From Planctomycetota bacterium (GTDB taxonomy: Bacteria; Planctomycetota; Phycisphaerae; WQYP01), in NCBI GenBank assembly GCA_021818445.1, contig JAKAEB010000008.1, positions 1-64,000 on the forward strand: a DNA stretch of 64,000 nt. The letters are read 5' to 3'. This document shows positions 1-9,770 of this stretch, in pieces; positions within the stretch are counted from its first letter, which is position 1, and the number at the start of each line of letters is the position of its first letter. Made by a program: the position numbers and the translations under genes. Under the pieces are notes generated by a model. The model was not told where the DNA came from, did not search any database, and worked only from the letters and a program-made list of their open reading frames with translations.

Positions 1-19
1 CCCGGCCCAAATACATGAC

Positions 20-145
20 ACAGAGCTTGTCCCGGCGGTTTGTTCCCGCAAAACCCGTCATCGCATATGGCGGCCCATCCGCCATTGGCCAAATTACCAA
101 CCACCGGCAAGCCGGCGGTTATATGGCTCCCGCAGCCGGGTTCCT
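20..145 (+). repeat. Tail of a dispersed repeat element
   Basis: This stretch matches the right-hand end of the repeat block near 60.2-60.3 kb. The segment GGCCAAATT(A/G)CCAACCACC, followed by GGCAAGCC, occurs in both, with similar flanks that include a GCTTG(T)CCCGG element and CCCGCAAAA. The window therefore starts inside or at the edge of another copy of the repeat family. No gene is seen before base 190. Confidence 0.7.
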
Positions 146-249
146 CCGCATGGATATGGGCGTGCGCGGCCCGTAGGATTCGCCGGTGATTGTTCGCGGC
201 CGGTGCGCGGGGTATGCTTGTGGTTTTGGTTATTGATCGGGGTGATTTC

Positions 250-1461
250 ATGGTATCCACCGTCGAAAAAAAAATCACGATCCGGTACGCTGGCCAAATG
301 CGTAGCCGCGCACGCCACGTCGGTCCCCTCTGGCTGATACTGCTGGTGGGGCTGGGCGGTAATATGTGTCAATTACAACCGCTGCAGGCAAAATCAAAGT
401 TGCCATCTCTGGCCATTCTGCCCTTTGTTGCCAAAGAGCAGTCGGAACGCGGACTGGCCCGGCGAATGCGGTTTGCCGTTGGCCAGAAGATGTCTCGGGA
501 TGGCCATTTTCATCGCCTGCAGGATCATAATGTCAATATGATGATTGACGCCCTGCAAATTCCGTGGACAAAGAACGTATCCACCGGTGATATTAAAAAA
601 GTGATATCGTCGCTCGCGGTCGATCAGGCGGTGATGGGTTTCGTGGACCATCGCCGACTGACTTTGGAACTATTTACCCACGGCCATCTGCGGCGTACCG
701 TCTCCGGGCAAATTCCGCCCGACAACACCAGCCCCCGGCTGGCCGTGGAAAATCTGCTTACGCGGCTTGACCACATCACCTTTCATCATGTGTCAGAACA
801 GCAGGTGGACCTCACCAATCCGGTCTATCAGCGGCTATTTAAAATTCGACCTAACTTGGTGCCCGACGCGCAATTCCGTGCTGCCGCTCATAGTGGGGGG
901 GTGGCGAAGGATTGGAGCGTATTTTTGCTCAAACAGGATTATCACCCCCGGCTCTTAAGCGGTGCGCAAGCCCGTGCGCTTAAGGCCAATCGCGTGGCCA
1001 TCGTGCCGATGAGTTTTGCCGACGGCGGCAAATCGCACCACGGCGGTTACTGCCTGATGATGCAAATGGGGCTGGGGGTAGCGCAAAGCAACGGTCTGGC
1101 GGCGGAAAGTATGTGGATACCCGTCAAACAGGGGGATCGATATCGGGTAAGTGTTACCTATCGCGGAGATGGGCCTCGGGTAAGAATTTTTGTGAAGGGG
1201 TTTGCGTATTGGCCGGATCAATTCAGTCGACCGGGCGATTTGGCCAGTCAGAGGCGTGAAATATATCGGGCCCAGTTGCTGCCCGTAATGACACACCCGG
1301 CATGGAAGACGACCGAAATGGACTTTGAGCCAGCATCAATCAAAGCCCTGGCCAAAAAATACCCGATTAAATGGGTGCGAATCGACCTGTTTGTGTATTT
1401 AAACAAGGGGGATGCGTTTTTTCGGGATATTACCCTTAAGGACATCACGCCGAAGCAATAG
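250..1461 (+). CDS. Secreted protein with TolB/CsgG-like N-terminal domain
   Basis: Unassigned function. A hydrophobic segment near the start (PLWLILLVGLGGNMC) reads as a signal peptide or anchor. It is followed by SLAILPF and a region resembling the N-terminal domains of TolB/CsgG-like proteins that sense or bind partners at the envelope. The C-terminal half (WIPVKQGDRYRVSVTYRG and beyond) looks like a beta-sandwich resembling carbohydrate-binding-type modules. The open frame extends up to a TTG at 190; ATG codons at 250 and 298 are more likely starts, and 298 would put the signal sequence right at the N terminus. It stands alone ahead of metF with a 119-bp gap. Being a protein-coding gene is near certain; the role is a guess. 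Confidence 0.75.
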   Translation: MVSTVEKKITIRYAGQMRSRARHVGPLWLILLVGLGGNMCQLQPLQAKSKLPSLAILPFVAKEQSERGLARRMRFAVGQKMSRDGHFHRLQDHNVNMMIDALQIPWTKNVSTGDIKKVISSLAVDQAVMGFVDHRRLTLELFTHGHLRRTVSGQIPPDNTSPRLAVENLLTRLDHITFHHVSEQQVDLTNPVYQRLFKIRPNLVPDAQFRAAAHSGGVAKDWSVFLLKQDYHPRLLSGAQARALKANRVAIVPMSFADGGKSHHGGYCLMMQMGLGVAQSNGLAAESMWIPVKQGDRYRVSVTYRGDGPRVRIFVKGFAYWPDQFSRPGDLASQRREIYRAQLLPVMTHPAWKTTEMDFEPASIKALAKKYPIKWVRIDLFVYLNKGDAFFRDITLKDITPKQ

Positions 1462-1580
1462 CGCCGGCGATGCACAGCGGGGGCGGTTATCCGCACCATC
1501 CCATGCCATTGCCTACGGATGTTTGGGAGTGTATCATCTGTTAATCCGGATAAACGGATGGATAGATCAGTGAGGTCGGT

Positions 1581-2486
1581 ATGCATATAACTGATATTTT
1601 CGCCCGGGATGGCACAACCTTTTCGTTTGAGTTTTTCCCCCCTAAATCCGATGCCGCCGCGGAGCAGCTTTTTACGCACATCGCCCGCTTGGAAAATCTA
1701 AAACCATCCTTTGTATCGGTAACCTATGGGGCAGGGGGGTCGGGCCGACAGCGCACACACGATCTGGTCGTGCGGCTCAAGGACCGTACATCCCTGATGC
1801 CCGTGCCACATTTAACCTGCGTTTGCCATACCGAGGGGGAAATTGCCGCCATTTTAGATCAATATGCGGCACATGGAATTGACAATATCTTAGCCTTGGG
1901 TGGTGACCCGCCCAAAGACATGCCGCATCACGATCGAAGCAAGGATGTCTTTGCACATGCCGCGGATCTGGTGGCCTTTATCCGCCGGCGCAGCACGTCC
2001 GACCCGCGCGGCTTCGGCATTGGTGTGGCGGGCTTTCCTGAAGGACATCCGGCCACACCGAATCGGCTTCTGGAGATGGATTTTCTCAAAGCCAAGGTGG
2101 ATGCCGGTGCCGACTACATCTGCACGCAACTGTTTTTTGATAACCACGATTTTTTTGATTTTCGCGATCGTTGCGAATTGGCCGGTATAAAAGTCCCCAT
2201 CATCGCCGGCATCATGCCGATCACTTCCGCCAACAGTCTGCGCCGCATGGCGGAAACCGCATTGGGGGCCCGTTACCCGGCCAAACTGCTTCGGTCTATC
2301 AGCCGCGCCGGTGCCAATGCCCAAGCCATAGCACGCGTCGGCATACATTGGGCTACTGAACAGTGCCGCGATTTGCTGGATCATCAGGTAAAAGGCATCC
2401 ATTTTTACACCTTAAACCATTCCGACGCCACGATACAGATTTACCAGAATCTGGGGGTAGTCGATAGTTACCAATTGCGGCGCTAA
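1581..2486 (+). CDS. metF: Methylenetetrahydrofolate reductase
   Basis: MetF reduces 5,10-methylene-THF to 5-methyl-THF for methionine synthesis, using an FAD-bound TIM barrel in the cytoplasm. The 301-residue length is typical. The N terminus FSFEFFPPKS carries the catalytic Glu of the family, SVTYGAGGSGR is the usual second motif, and NILALGGDPP is the conserved folate/FAD-site strand. A later segment, DYICTQLFFDN, also fits the family. The gene is monocistronic. The 119-bp leader holds only a small hairpin (ATCCG/CGGAT), and I saw no recognisable SAM or cobalamin riboswitch core. Confidence 0.96.
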   Translation: MHITDIFARDGTTFSFEFFPPKSDAAAEQLFTHIARLENLKPSFVSVTYGAGGSGRQRTHDLVVRLKDRTSLMPVPHLTCVCHTEGEIAAILDQYAAHGIDNILALGGDPPKDMPHHDRSKDVFAHAADLVAFIRRRSTSDPRGFGIGVAGFPEGHPATPNRLLEMDFLKAKVDAGADYICTQLFFDNHDFFDFRDRCELAGIKVPIIAGIMPITSANSLRRMAETALGARYPAKLLRSISRAGANAQAIARVGIHWATEQCRDLLDHQVKGIHFYTLNHSDATIQIYQNLGVVDSYQLRR

Positions 2487-2532
2487 CCAGCATGGTGCTT
2501 TGCCAACAAAGCGTGTCAGGATAAAAGACCAG

Positions 2533-2556
2533 CCCGCATGGTAGCGGGTGATTTTT
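2533..2556 (+). terminator. Putative terminator after metF
   Basis: A short GC stem, CCCGC/GCGGG with a six-base loop, is followed within two bases by an ATTTTTTA tract, 46 bp past the metF stop. The stem is only five pairs, so this is a weak call. Confidence 0.45.
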
Positions 2557-2581
2557 TAGGCCATGGAGCAAGCACGCTCAG

Positions 2582-2713
2582 ATGCAAAAGCAATATATCT
2601 TGCGATTGTCGGATACGGAACGTCGCGAGTTGTTGGAAGTTGTTCGCAAGTTCAAAGGGACAAATGAAAAGGTGCGTCGTGCGCAGATACTTCTCGACGT
2701 GAATTCGGGATAA
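2582..2713 (+). pseudogene. IS630-type transposase N-terminal remnant
   Basis: A 43-codon frame too short for the ORF track reads MQKQYILRLSDTERRELLEV and continues into a KVRRAQILLDV segment before a TAA. This matches the start of IS630-family transposases, whose first helix-turn-helix normally begins with an RLTDEER-like stretch and an RARILL motif. Nothing of the catalytic DDE part follows, so this is a dead 5' stub left by an insertion event. The downstream sequence runs into the dispersed repeat block. Confidence 0.65.
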
Positions 2714-2949
2714 GGGATGTTGTAATTTGCGTTTGTTTTTGCGTTATTACATTTTCGCCGAAACAAATGGCGCGATGCCCGACATACCAATGGCGTTGCG
2801 GGCACGCTGCCAGCGGTTTCCCATCCGCCACCCCATTTAGCCGCGGGTCTTGTGCCCGCGTGACGATGCATGACTCATCCGGCCGCCCCGATTTTCAACA
2901 CGGCAAACGCCAAGACCAGAACGCCGACCGGTTATTTGTTCATTAACTA

Positions 2950-3960
2950 CGACCATCAATCGGCCTCAAAACTGCAATCAATAATCTGCAACATAACGCG
3001 CGGGGGTGCGGGGTGCAAGGAGGGCGCGGCGATATTTCGCACACGAATGCGTTATTTTTTTACCCGCCGGGACAAGCCCGGCGGCTCGCTGGGCCGTTCC
3101 CATACCGAATATTTTAACTGTTAACTTTGCGAATCTCGCGGTGAGGAAAAGGAGTTTGCACCGCCGAGAGCGCCAAGAACGCGATGTCTGGGCGTGGGAT
3201 CTTGTCGTATTTTTTAATTCTCCCTGCGCAACTGTGCGAGATATAAAAACCTCTCTGTGTGAAATAATGTATCATGCCAATGGCATGATGATGTTTGTTT
3301 TTTTTTTGGCGCGCAGAGAAAAGAGCCACAGAGGTTGTCTCATAGGATCATTCACGCAATATTGGCCGCATCACGACAATTGGGCAGGCCCATATCCACT
3401 ATGCTTGGCGTTTCTTGGCGTCCTCTGCGACCTTTGCGGCGAATCAGGGTAATTATTTGCACCGCCAAGAGCGCCAAGAGCGCGAAGACCGGGCGCGGCG
3501 TGATGTCGTATTTTTTTAATTCTCTCCGCGGCTCTGTGCGAGATATAAAGACCTCTCTGTGTGACATAATGTTTCATGCCGTTGGCATGATGATGTTAGT
3601 TGTTTTTTTTTGGCGCGCAGAGAAAAAGAGCCACAGAGGTTTTGGCACTGGATCAATCTCGCGATATTGGCCGCGTCATGGCGATCTGACAGGCTCATAT
3701 CCAATATGCTTGGCGTTTCTTGGCGTCCTCTGCGACCTTTGCGGCGAATCAGGGTAATTCTTTGCACCGCCAAGAGCGCCAAGAGCGCGAAGACTTGGCG
3801 GAGCATTATGTCGTATCCTTTTTAATCATCACTGCGGTTCTGCGGCTCTGTGCGAGATATAAAAACCTCTCTGTGTGAAATAATGTATCATGCCAATGGC
3901 GTGATGATGTTTGTTTTTTTGGCGCGCAGAGAAAAGAGACACAGATATTGCGTCACCGGT
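2950..3960 (-). repeat. Dispersed/tandem repeat block, copy 1
   Basis: About 2.7 tandem units of roughly 300 bp, inverted relative to the blocks at 36.4 and 59.5 kb. Unit starts recur near 3155, 3456 and 3761 (TTTGCACCGCC(A/G)AGAGCGCC). Each unit carries a purine-rich GCGCAGAGAAAAGAG stretch, a GGCGTTTCTTGGCGTCC motif and a hairpin ATCATGCC-NNN-GGCATGAT at 3271-3289, 3574-3590 and 3887-3905. The last of these has one G.T pair in the stem. The left part (2950-3125) is the reverse complement of 37313-37480. Track ORFs here run across unit boundaries and are not genes. Similar CGCCAAGA-type repeats are common in genomes of several phyla and often produce false ORFs. Confidence 0.9.
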
Positions 3961-4102
3961 TCAAACGCGGCGCCTTGCATCCAAGCATTTCCGGCACATC
4001 ACAGCTCTGCTATTACCGGGACAGGATCTTATACAGGGTTGCCAGCATGCCACACGCCCATTACGCTTTCCGGGCTGTTGATTTTTGGTGGACTGGTAAA
4101 TC

Positions 4103-6136
4103 ATGCTTATTGCAATTAATCTTATTCAGCCTTACATCGATAAACCTCTTACCGCCCCATGGGTGCAGCATGCCCTCACCCACAGCGGGTTTGTGGTGGA
4201 GCACATTCACAACACCGGCTCTACCCAGGTGCTGGATGTGGAAGTCACCAGTAATCGGCCGGACTGCCAAAGCCATATCGGCATCGCACGCGAATTGGCG
4301 GTACTCTCCGGCGGAACGCTTCAGATTCCCCCGGCTGGCATCGCGCCGGCAGCGACCCGGCCGCAGGTGACCGATGCACTTACCATTGATCTTGCGGCTG
4401 ACGACCGGTGTCCGTACTACAGCGCCACGGTTATAAAAAATGTGAAGGTGGCACCGTCACCGGACTGGCTGGCCGGCGCGGTTGAATCGCTTGGCCTGCG
4501 CAGCGTCAATAATGTGGTGGATGTTACCAATTATGTGCTGATGCTTACGGGCCAGCCATTGCATGCCTTTGATCGCGATCGACTGCATCCCGGCCCGGTA
4601 GTCATACGCACCGCCGCGGACGGCGAAACCATGCGTCTGATTAATGGCCAGGTGGTGCGGTTGTCGGCCCAGGATTTGCTGATAGCCGACGCCTCGCAGC
4701 CGCTGGCGCTTGCGGGCATCATGGGCGGGCTGGAAAGCGAGATAACCCCGGCCACCACACACGTTTTGCTGGAATCTGCTCAGTTTGAACCCACCGGCAT
4801 TGCCCGCACCTCGCGTCGGTTGAACATCGCATCGGATTCATCCCGCCGCTTTGAACGCGGCATAGATCCCGCCATGGTAATTTATGCCCGTCAGCTTGCG
4901 GCCCAGATGATTGCGGACCTTGGTGGGGGCATTATCGAAACGGAAATTGACCGGGGCACGCTTAACAAAGTCAGACATGAAATTCAATTGCGATTGGAAC
5001 GCTTTAACAGACTGGTAGGCGTGTCGATCGATCTGGATGCGGCAATGAACATTCTTCGTGGATTGGAATTTGCGCCCCGCCATCACGGATCGCATATCAC
5101 ATGCACCACGCCGAGTTTTCGCTTTGATATCTCCCGTGAAGTGGATTTGATAGAAGAGCTGGTGCGCATCTGGGGATATGAAAATGTGCCAGCGCATCAA
5201 ACCGTCGCGCATGTCATGCCTCCGCCAGATGATGTCCTCGATGCCCGCCGGGCAGCAAGGCGTTTATTGGCAGGGGCCGGTTGGTTTGAGACGGTCAGCT
5301 TTACCTTTGTCGACCCGCCCGAAGCAGAACTGTTTTTGCCATCTGATGCAAAAATATTAAAAGTGCAGGATGCGGTGCGCAAGGCCAACAACGTCCTGCG
5401 GCCAAGCCTGTTGCCGGGCCTGCTTGCCACCGTCCGGCATAATCAGAATATGGGCGAAAAGCATGCCCGCCTTTTTGAAATCGCTGCCGTTTTTTCACAG
5501 TCAAATGCCACGACCAAACCGGTGGAGGCGCAGCGGCTTGCCATGACCGGTACGGATGTATCGGATGTAACGGGAGCGGTTGATTTATTAATCGCAGGTA
5601 TTGCCGCCGGGTGCAAACTGGAAATTGTGCCCATGACCGCGCCCGGTTTTGCGCCGGGGGCCAGCGGGAAGGTGCTGGTGCACCATCCGGTCGGTCACAG
5701 TGCACCGGTTGAAATCGGCACCGTCGGCCAGTTGGGAAGCCGGGTGATTGAGCATTACGACCTGCGCCACAAGCTGGCGGCGGCGGAATTGGATTGGCCA
5801 GCCCTGGCGAGTTTATTTACGCCGATCAAGCGGGCTGAGGCGTTACCGCGGTTTCCGGCCGTGCGGCGCGACTTATCCATCATCGTCGCCGAGGCTGTAA
5901 GATGGAGCGATATTCAAAAATTGCTTCAGCAAACGGCCGGGGGATCATGGCTGGAGGAGGTACAATTTGTGGGCGTATACCGGGGCAAGCCTATCGAGGC
6001 GGACAAAAAAAGCGTCACTATGGAATTGGTTTTCCGTGATGTGAAGGGCAGTTTGGAATCGGCCCAGGTGGATGCCGATATGCAGCGTATCATTACCGCG
6101 CTGGAAACGGGTGTTGGTGGCGAATTGCGTCGATAG
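4103..6136 (+). CDS. pheT: Phenylalanine-tRNA ligase beta subunit, short form
   Basis: This is the beta chain of the (alpha-beta)2 synthetase that charges tRNA-Phe. At 677 residues it is about 120 shorter than the classical form. The sequence passes from GFVVEHIHN straight to LDVEVTSNRPDCQSHIGIAR, so the inserted EMAPII-like OB-fold tRNA-binding domain is absent. The B3/B4 editing region (SLGLRSVNNVVDVTNYVL, HAFD) and the B5 domain follow. The FDX-ACB anticodon-binding domain (LPRFPAVRRDLSIIV) closes the protein. The ATG follows a GGTGGACTGGTAA leader. pheS is not next to it in this window. Confidence 0.95.
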   Translation: MLIAINLIQPYIDKPLTAPWVQHALTHSGFVVEHIHNTGSTQVLDVEVTSNRPDCQSHIGIARELAVLSGGTLQIPPAGIAPAATRPQVTDALTIDLAADDRCPYYSATVIKNVKVAPSPDWLAGAVESLGLRSVNNVVDVTNYVLMLTGQPLHAFDRDRLHPGPVVIRTAADGETMRLINGQVVRLSAQDLLIADASQPLALAGIMGGLESEITPATTHVLLESAQFEPTGIARTSRRLNIASDSSRRFERGIDPAMVIYARQLAAQMIADLGGGIIETEIDRGTLNKVRHEIQLRLERFNRLVGVSIDLDAAMNILRGLEFAPRHHGSHITCTTPSFRFDISREVDLIEELVRIWGYENVPAHQTVAHVMPPPDDVLDARRAARRLLAGAGWFETVSFTFVDPPEAELFLPSDAKILKVQDAVRKANNVLRPSLLPGLLATVRHNQNMGEKHARLFEIAAVFSQSNATTKPVEAQRLAMTGTDVSDVTGAVDLLIAGIAAGCKLEIVPMTAPGFAPGASGKVLVHHPVGHSAPVEIGTVGQLGSRVIEHYDLRHKLAAAELDWPALASLFTPIKRAEALPRFPAVRRDLSIIVAEAVRWSDIQKLLQQTAGGSWLEEVQFVGVYRGKPIEADKKSVTMELVFRDVKGSLESAQVDADMQRIITALETGVGGELRR

Positions 6137-6484
6137 GAGCCTTTTATTCGATCTTATTGATGCGGAATAATGGCCCGCGGGTACAGCGGCTCCGATGCGA
6201 TGGTCGAATCGCGGTTTGTTGAAGAAATCTTCGTCCGATATCCGATGATGCACAGTGGGAGGTGGCGCATATGCGGCATGCGGCCAACAATTGGAGGGAT
6301 ACCGACTGGCGCAGGGCGGGTCGGCTCCTGGTGGCGAGATGGTTGGGCACTAACCGGAGGCCTGCTTTGAGGCCAAGGAATTGGGGCGAGCTTTTTGCCG
6401 TTGATTTGATTATTACCTACCATAATCCGTACAATCCACTGTAGATTGCATCCGGTGGCATAGCACCGGAAGATGGAGAATGAC
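6137..6484. other. Intergenic region upstream of clpC
   Basis: This 348-bp stretch has no convincing gene; the small track ORFs lack recognisable domains. The last 80 bases are AT-richer and hold TTGATT and CATAAT boxes about 14 bp apart, a possible but poorly spaced promoter. No CIRCE-like inverted repeat or CtsR-type heptad tandem was recognised. Confidence 0.4.
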
Positions 6485-8974
6485 ATGTACGAACGCTTTA
6501 CCGACCGCGCCCGCAAAGTGATGGCCTTGGCCAACCAGGAGGCGCAGCGTTTCAACCACGAATATATTGGTACCGAGCACATCCTGCTGGGGCTTGTAAA
6601 GGAAGGCTCCGGTGTGGGTGCAACGGTGCTGCGAAACTTGGATATCGACTTACGAAAGGTGCGCCTCGAGGTTGAAAAACTCGTGAAGAGTGGCCCCGAT
6701 ATGGTCACCATGGGCAAATTGCCGCAGACGCCCCGCGCCAAAAAGGTGATCGAATACGCCATCGAAGAGGCGCGTAATCTGGGACACAATTACGTCGGCA
6801 CCGAGCACCTTCTGCTCGGTTTGCTGCGTGAGCGCGACGGCGTGGCTGCCCAGGTTTTGATGAACCTCAATCTGAAGCTGGAAGAAGTTCGGGAAGAGGT
6901 TTTGAACCTGCTTGGTGCCGGTGTGGAGAGTGAAAGCACCAACGAAAAAAGTGAAAGCAAGGGCAGATCTCGTACGCCGGCGCTGGATTCCTTCGGGCGC
7001 GATCTCACTGAACTGGCGCGCGAGGGGCAACTCGACCCGGTCATCGGGCGTAGCAATGAAATCGAGCGTGTGGTGCAGATTCTTTGCCGCCGCACCAAAA
7101 ACAATCCTGTGTTGCTCGGCGAGGCTGGGGTGGGGAAGACGGCCATCGTGGAAGGTCTTGCCCAGAAAATTATCTCCAGCGATGTTCCTGAAATACTGCT
7201 TGATAAGCGGATCGTGGTGCTCGACCTTGCCATGATGGTGGCGGGCACCAAATATCGTGGCCAGTTTGAGGAACGCATCAAAGCCGTCATGACGGAGGTG
7301 CGGCGGGCCAAAAACGTTATTTTGTTCATCGACGAACTCCACACTCTGGTGGGTGCCGGTGGGGCCGAGGGCGCCATTGACGCCAGTAATGTACTCAAAC
7401 CATCTCTGGCGCGTGGCGAAATACAGTGCATCGGAGCCACCACACTCGATGAGTATCGCAAATATGTGGAAAAGGATGGTGCCCTGGAGCGGCGTTTCCA
7501 GACCATCATAGTTGAGCCGCCCAGCAAGGAAGAGGCGTTGGAAATTTTGCGGGGTCTGCGTGATCGATATGAATCGCACCACCGCGTGCAGATTACGGAT
7601 GAGGCGATTAAGGCCGCCATTGAAATGTCCACCCGTTATATCACCAGTCGGTGTCTCCCCGACAAGGCGATTGACGTGATTGACGAAGCCGGGGCGCGCA
7701 TCCGTCTTAAATCCATGAGCAAGCCGCCGAATTTGACCGAAATTGAGGAGCAGATCGAACGGCTGACGGTGGAAAAAGATGAGGCCGTCAAACATGCCGA
7801 TTATGAGCGGGCCGCGCAATTGCGCGACCAGGCTGAAGAGCTGCGCCGCAAGAAAGAGGAAGAACAGCAAAAATGGCGCGAGCAGGCCAAAGCAGTCGAT
7901 GGCGTGGTGGATGAGGAAACGGTCGCTGAAGTGGTCAGCAAGATGACCGGCGTGCCGCTGACCCGACTGGAAAAAGCTGAAGCCTCGCGTCTGCTTGAAC
8001 TGGAAGGTGAATTGCATCGCCGGGTGGTGAGTCAGGATGACGCCATCAAAGCGGTGTCACGTTCTATTCGCCGCGCACGTTCGGGTCTGAAGGACCCGAA
8101 TCGGCCGATGGGAACATTTCTGTTCCTTGGCCCCTCGGGTGTGGGTAAAACGCTGCTGTCGAAGGCCATTGCCGAATTTCTGTTCGGAAACGAGGCATCG
8201 CTTATTCAGATAGACATGTCTGAATACATGGAAAAGTACAACGTCAGCCGCCTCATTGGTGCCCCGCCTGGATACGTGGGTTATGAGGAAGGTGGTCAAT
8301 TGACCGAACGCATCCGCCGGCGGCCCTATGCCGTGGTGCTGCTTGATGAAATTGAAAAAGCCCACCCGGATGTATTCAATATGCTGCTGCAGATCATGGA
8401 AGAAGGCCGCCTGACCGACAATGTCGGCCGCGTGGTGGATTTTAAAAATACCATTCTGATCATGACCAGCAACATCGGCGCGGACCTGATCAAGAGCGGT
8501 GGTATCCAAGGCTTCGGTTACGCCAAGCGCGACACCGACCAGAACTTTGAATCGATGAAGAAGGGGCTTTTGCGGGAGGTTGAAAAATTCTTCCGTCCGG
8601 AATTCATTAACCGCCTCGATGACACCATCATCTTCCGTCCGCTGTCGCGCGAAGATCTGTACAATATCATCGATATTGAGGTGCAGAAGGTTGCCAAACG
8701 TCTCAATGAACAGGGCATCGCCTTGGAAACCACCCCGGCCGCCCACGATTTGCTCATTGAAAAGGGTTACAACCCCGACTTTGGTGCCCGGCCGCTACGC
8801 CGCGCCATCGAGCAGTTTTTGGAAGACCCGCTCTCCGAGTCGATTCTCCGGGGTGATTATGCGGGGATGTCGAAGGTGCAGATTGATCGCGATGGTGAGA
8901 AGCTGCGTTTCACCGGCATACCAAAAGAACCGGAACCAACCGCCTTGGCGACCGCCGGCGCAGCGCCTACGTAA
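6485..8974 (+). CDS. clpC: ATP-dependent Clp protease ATP-binding subunit ClpC
   Basis: Hsp100 unfoldase that feeds proteins to ClpP. In systems with McsB it recognises phospho-arginine-marked substrates. Two Clp N repeats (residues 1-150) precede AAA-1 (Walker A GEAGVGKT near residue 212). A UVR-like middle segment ([17 protein letters not shown], about 432-455) marks ClpC rather than ClpA. AAA-2 carries GPSGVGKT near 548. The start was moved from 6473 to the ATG at 6485, because GGAG lies six bases before it and [13 protein letters not shown] is the usual ClpC start. Its partners mcsA and mcsB sit 25 kb away in this window rather than in one operon. A strong terminator follows. Confidence 0.97.
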   Translation: MYERFTDRARKVMALANQEAQRFNHEYIGTEHILLGLVKEGSGVGATVLRNLDIDLRKVRLEVEKLVKSGPDMVTMGKLPQTPRAKKVIEYAIEEARNLGHNYVGTEHLLLGLLRERDGVAAQVLMNLNLKLEEVREEVLNLLGAGVESESTNEKSESKGRSRTPALDSFGRDLTELAREGQLDPVIGRSNEIERVVQILCRRTKNNPVLLGEAGVGKTAIVEGLAQKIISSDVPEILLDKRIVVLDLAMMVAGTKYRGQFEERIKAVMTEVRRAKNVILFIDELHTLVGAGGAEGAIDASNVLKPSLARGEIQCIGATTLDEYRKYVEKDGALERRFQTIIVEPPSKEEALEILRGLRDRYESHHRVQITDEAIKAAIEMSTRYITSRCLPDKAIDVIDEAGARIRLKSMSKPPNLTEIEEQIERLTVEKDEAVKHADYERAAQLRDQAEELRRKKEEEQQKWREQAKAVDGVVDEETVAEVVSKMTGVPLTRLEKAEASRLLELEGELHRRVVSQDDAIKAVSRSIRRARSGLKDPNRPMGTFLFLGPSGVGKTLLSKAIAEFLFGNEASLIQIDMSEYMEKYNVSRLIGAPPGYVGYEEGGQLTERIRRRPYAVVLLDEIEKAHPDVFNMLLQIMEEGRLTDNVGRVVDFKNTILIMTSNIGADLIKSGGIQGFGYAKRDTDQNFESMKKGLLREVEKFFRPEFINRLDDTIIFRPLSREDLYNIIDIEVQKVAKRLNEQGIALETTPAAHDLLIEKGYNPDFGARPLRRAIEQFLEDPLSESILRGDYAGMSKVQIDRDGEKLRFTGIPKEPEPTALATAGAAPT

Positions 8975-9034
8975 TCAGGTGAGTGACTGGTTGCATGGCA
9001 GCCCGTTACGCGTGACATCTGAAGTCAAAATAAT

Positions 9035-9069
9035 AAGTCCCCGGCCGTTAAAAGCTGGGGACTTTTTAT
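9035..9069. terminator. Strong intrinsic terminator after clpC
   Basis: An 11-bp stem, AAGTCCCCGGC/GCTGGGGACTT (one G.T pair), is followed by TTTTTATT. The other side is A-rich (AAAATAATAAG), so the same hairpin can end the minus-strand gene that stops at 9127. It is probably bidirectional. Confidence 0.88.
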
Positions 9070-9126
9070 TGCGTCTTTTCGCGATGCGCGGGCATCACCC
9101 GCCCAGTGGATGCTCACCGCGGATTA

Positions 9127-9675
9127 TCACGGTACACATGTGCGGGCATAGCGATGGCCCGGGCACTCCGTCACCTTGCGAATGATGGCCGTGCCTTGCG
9201 GGCTTTGGGCATATACCCAGTGCGCACCGGTCTTAGGCAGACGGATTAGTGTTCCGTTTGCCACCTGCAATTTGAGAGTTGGAACTTCGGACGCAAATTG
9301 CCCGATCTCATTTTGCGGGGCACCTTTACCGGGTGGGTTGTCAAGATATTTTTTGGCACTGCGGGCCGCGGCTGTGTACTTAAGCAGATACCCCAATTGG
9401 CGGTTCCCACAGGATGTGCAGGTGATAAACACAGCACGCACCACGGTGCGCTTGCCGGCGGCGTTTTTGAGTGGTGGCAGTTCCGTAGCGGGTCGGACCG
9501 ATACCTGTCGGGTTGAAGTATCATAAAAATAGTAACTGCTGGCCGCCGATACCGGTGCCGGGGTCTGGATGGAATGCCAAACCCACCATAAGATTCCCGC
9601 CAGCACAATGACGACCATGATCGCCAGCCATTTCTGGTTGCGGTTAAGCCATGTGCGAATTCCAGCCATACTCAT
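9127..9675 (-). CDS. Membrane-anchored CxxC protein, unknown function
   Basis: A small protein of 182 residues with one N-terminal transmembrane helix (WLAIMVVIVLAGILWWVW) and an outward-facing domain. The domain includes SSYYFYDTSTRQ, a TCTSCGNRQ motif (CxxC, possible metal or redox site) and a short basic tail. This style of small anchored protein is common near prepilin genes in planctomycetes; that is recollection, not a search result. The start at 9675 was chosen because AAGGAG lies seven bases before ATGAGT; the track ORF began 16 codons earlier. No function is claimed. Confidence 0.75.
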   Translation of the reverse strand: MSMAGIRTWLNRNQKWLAIMVVIVLAGILWWVWHSIQTPAPVSAASSYYFYDTSTRQVSVRPATELPPLKNAAGKRTVVRAVFITCTSCGNRQLGYLLKYTAAARSAKKYLDNPPGKGAPQNEIGQFASEVPTLKLQVANGTLIRLPKTGAHWVYAQSPQGTAIIRKVTECPGHRYARTCVP

Positions 9676-9770
9676 GGGTGTTCTCCTTAATAGTGTATTA
9701 TTACCCCATCCTGATGTTGCCACACGCCACTCACCGGTGGTGCCGTGCCAATACTTTCAACGCCGATCGC

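Noticed and set aside
1462-1580. Riboswitch ahead of metF
   Set aside because: Only a five-pair hairpin is visible; no conserved SAM, SAH or cobalamin core was recognised.
3006-3825. Several 60-150-codon ORFs on both strands across the repeat block
   Set aside because: They follow the repeat units, recur in every block in different frames, and encode the arginine/alanine-rich strings typical of CGCCAAGA repeat artefacts.
3155-3960. Possible CRISPR-like array
   Set aside because: Units are about 300 bp with no short direct repeats separated by unique spacers, and there are no cas genes.
6650-8017. Long minus-strand ORF of 455 codons
   Set aside because: It is a shadow of clpC; the plus frame carries all ClpC motifs.
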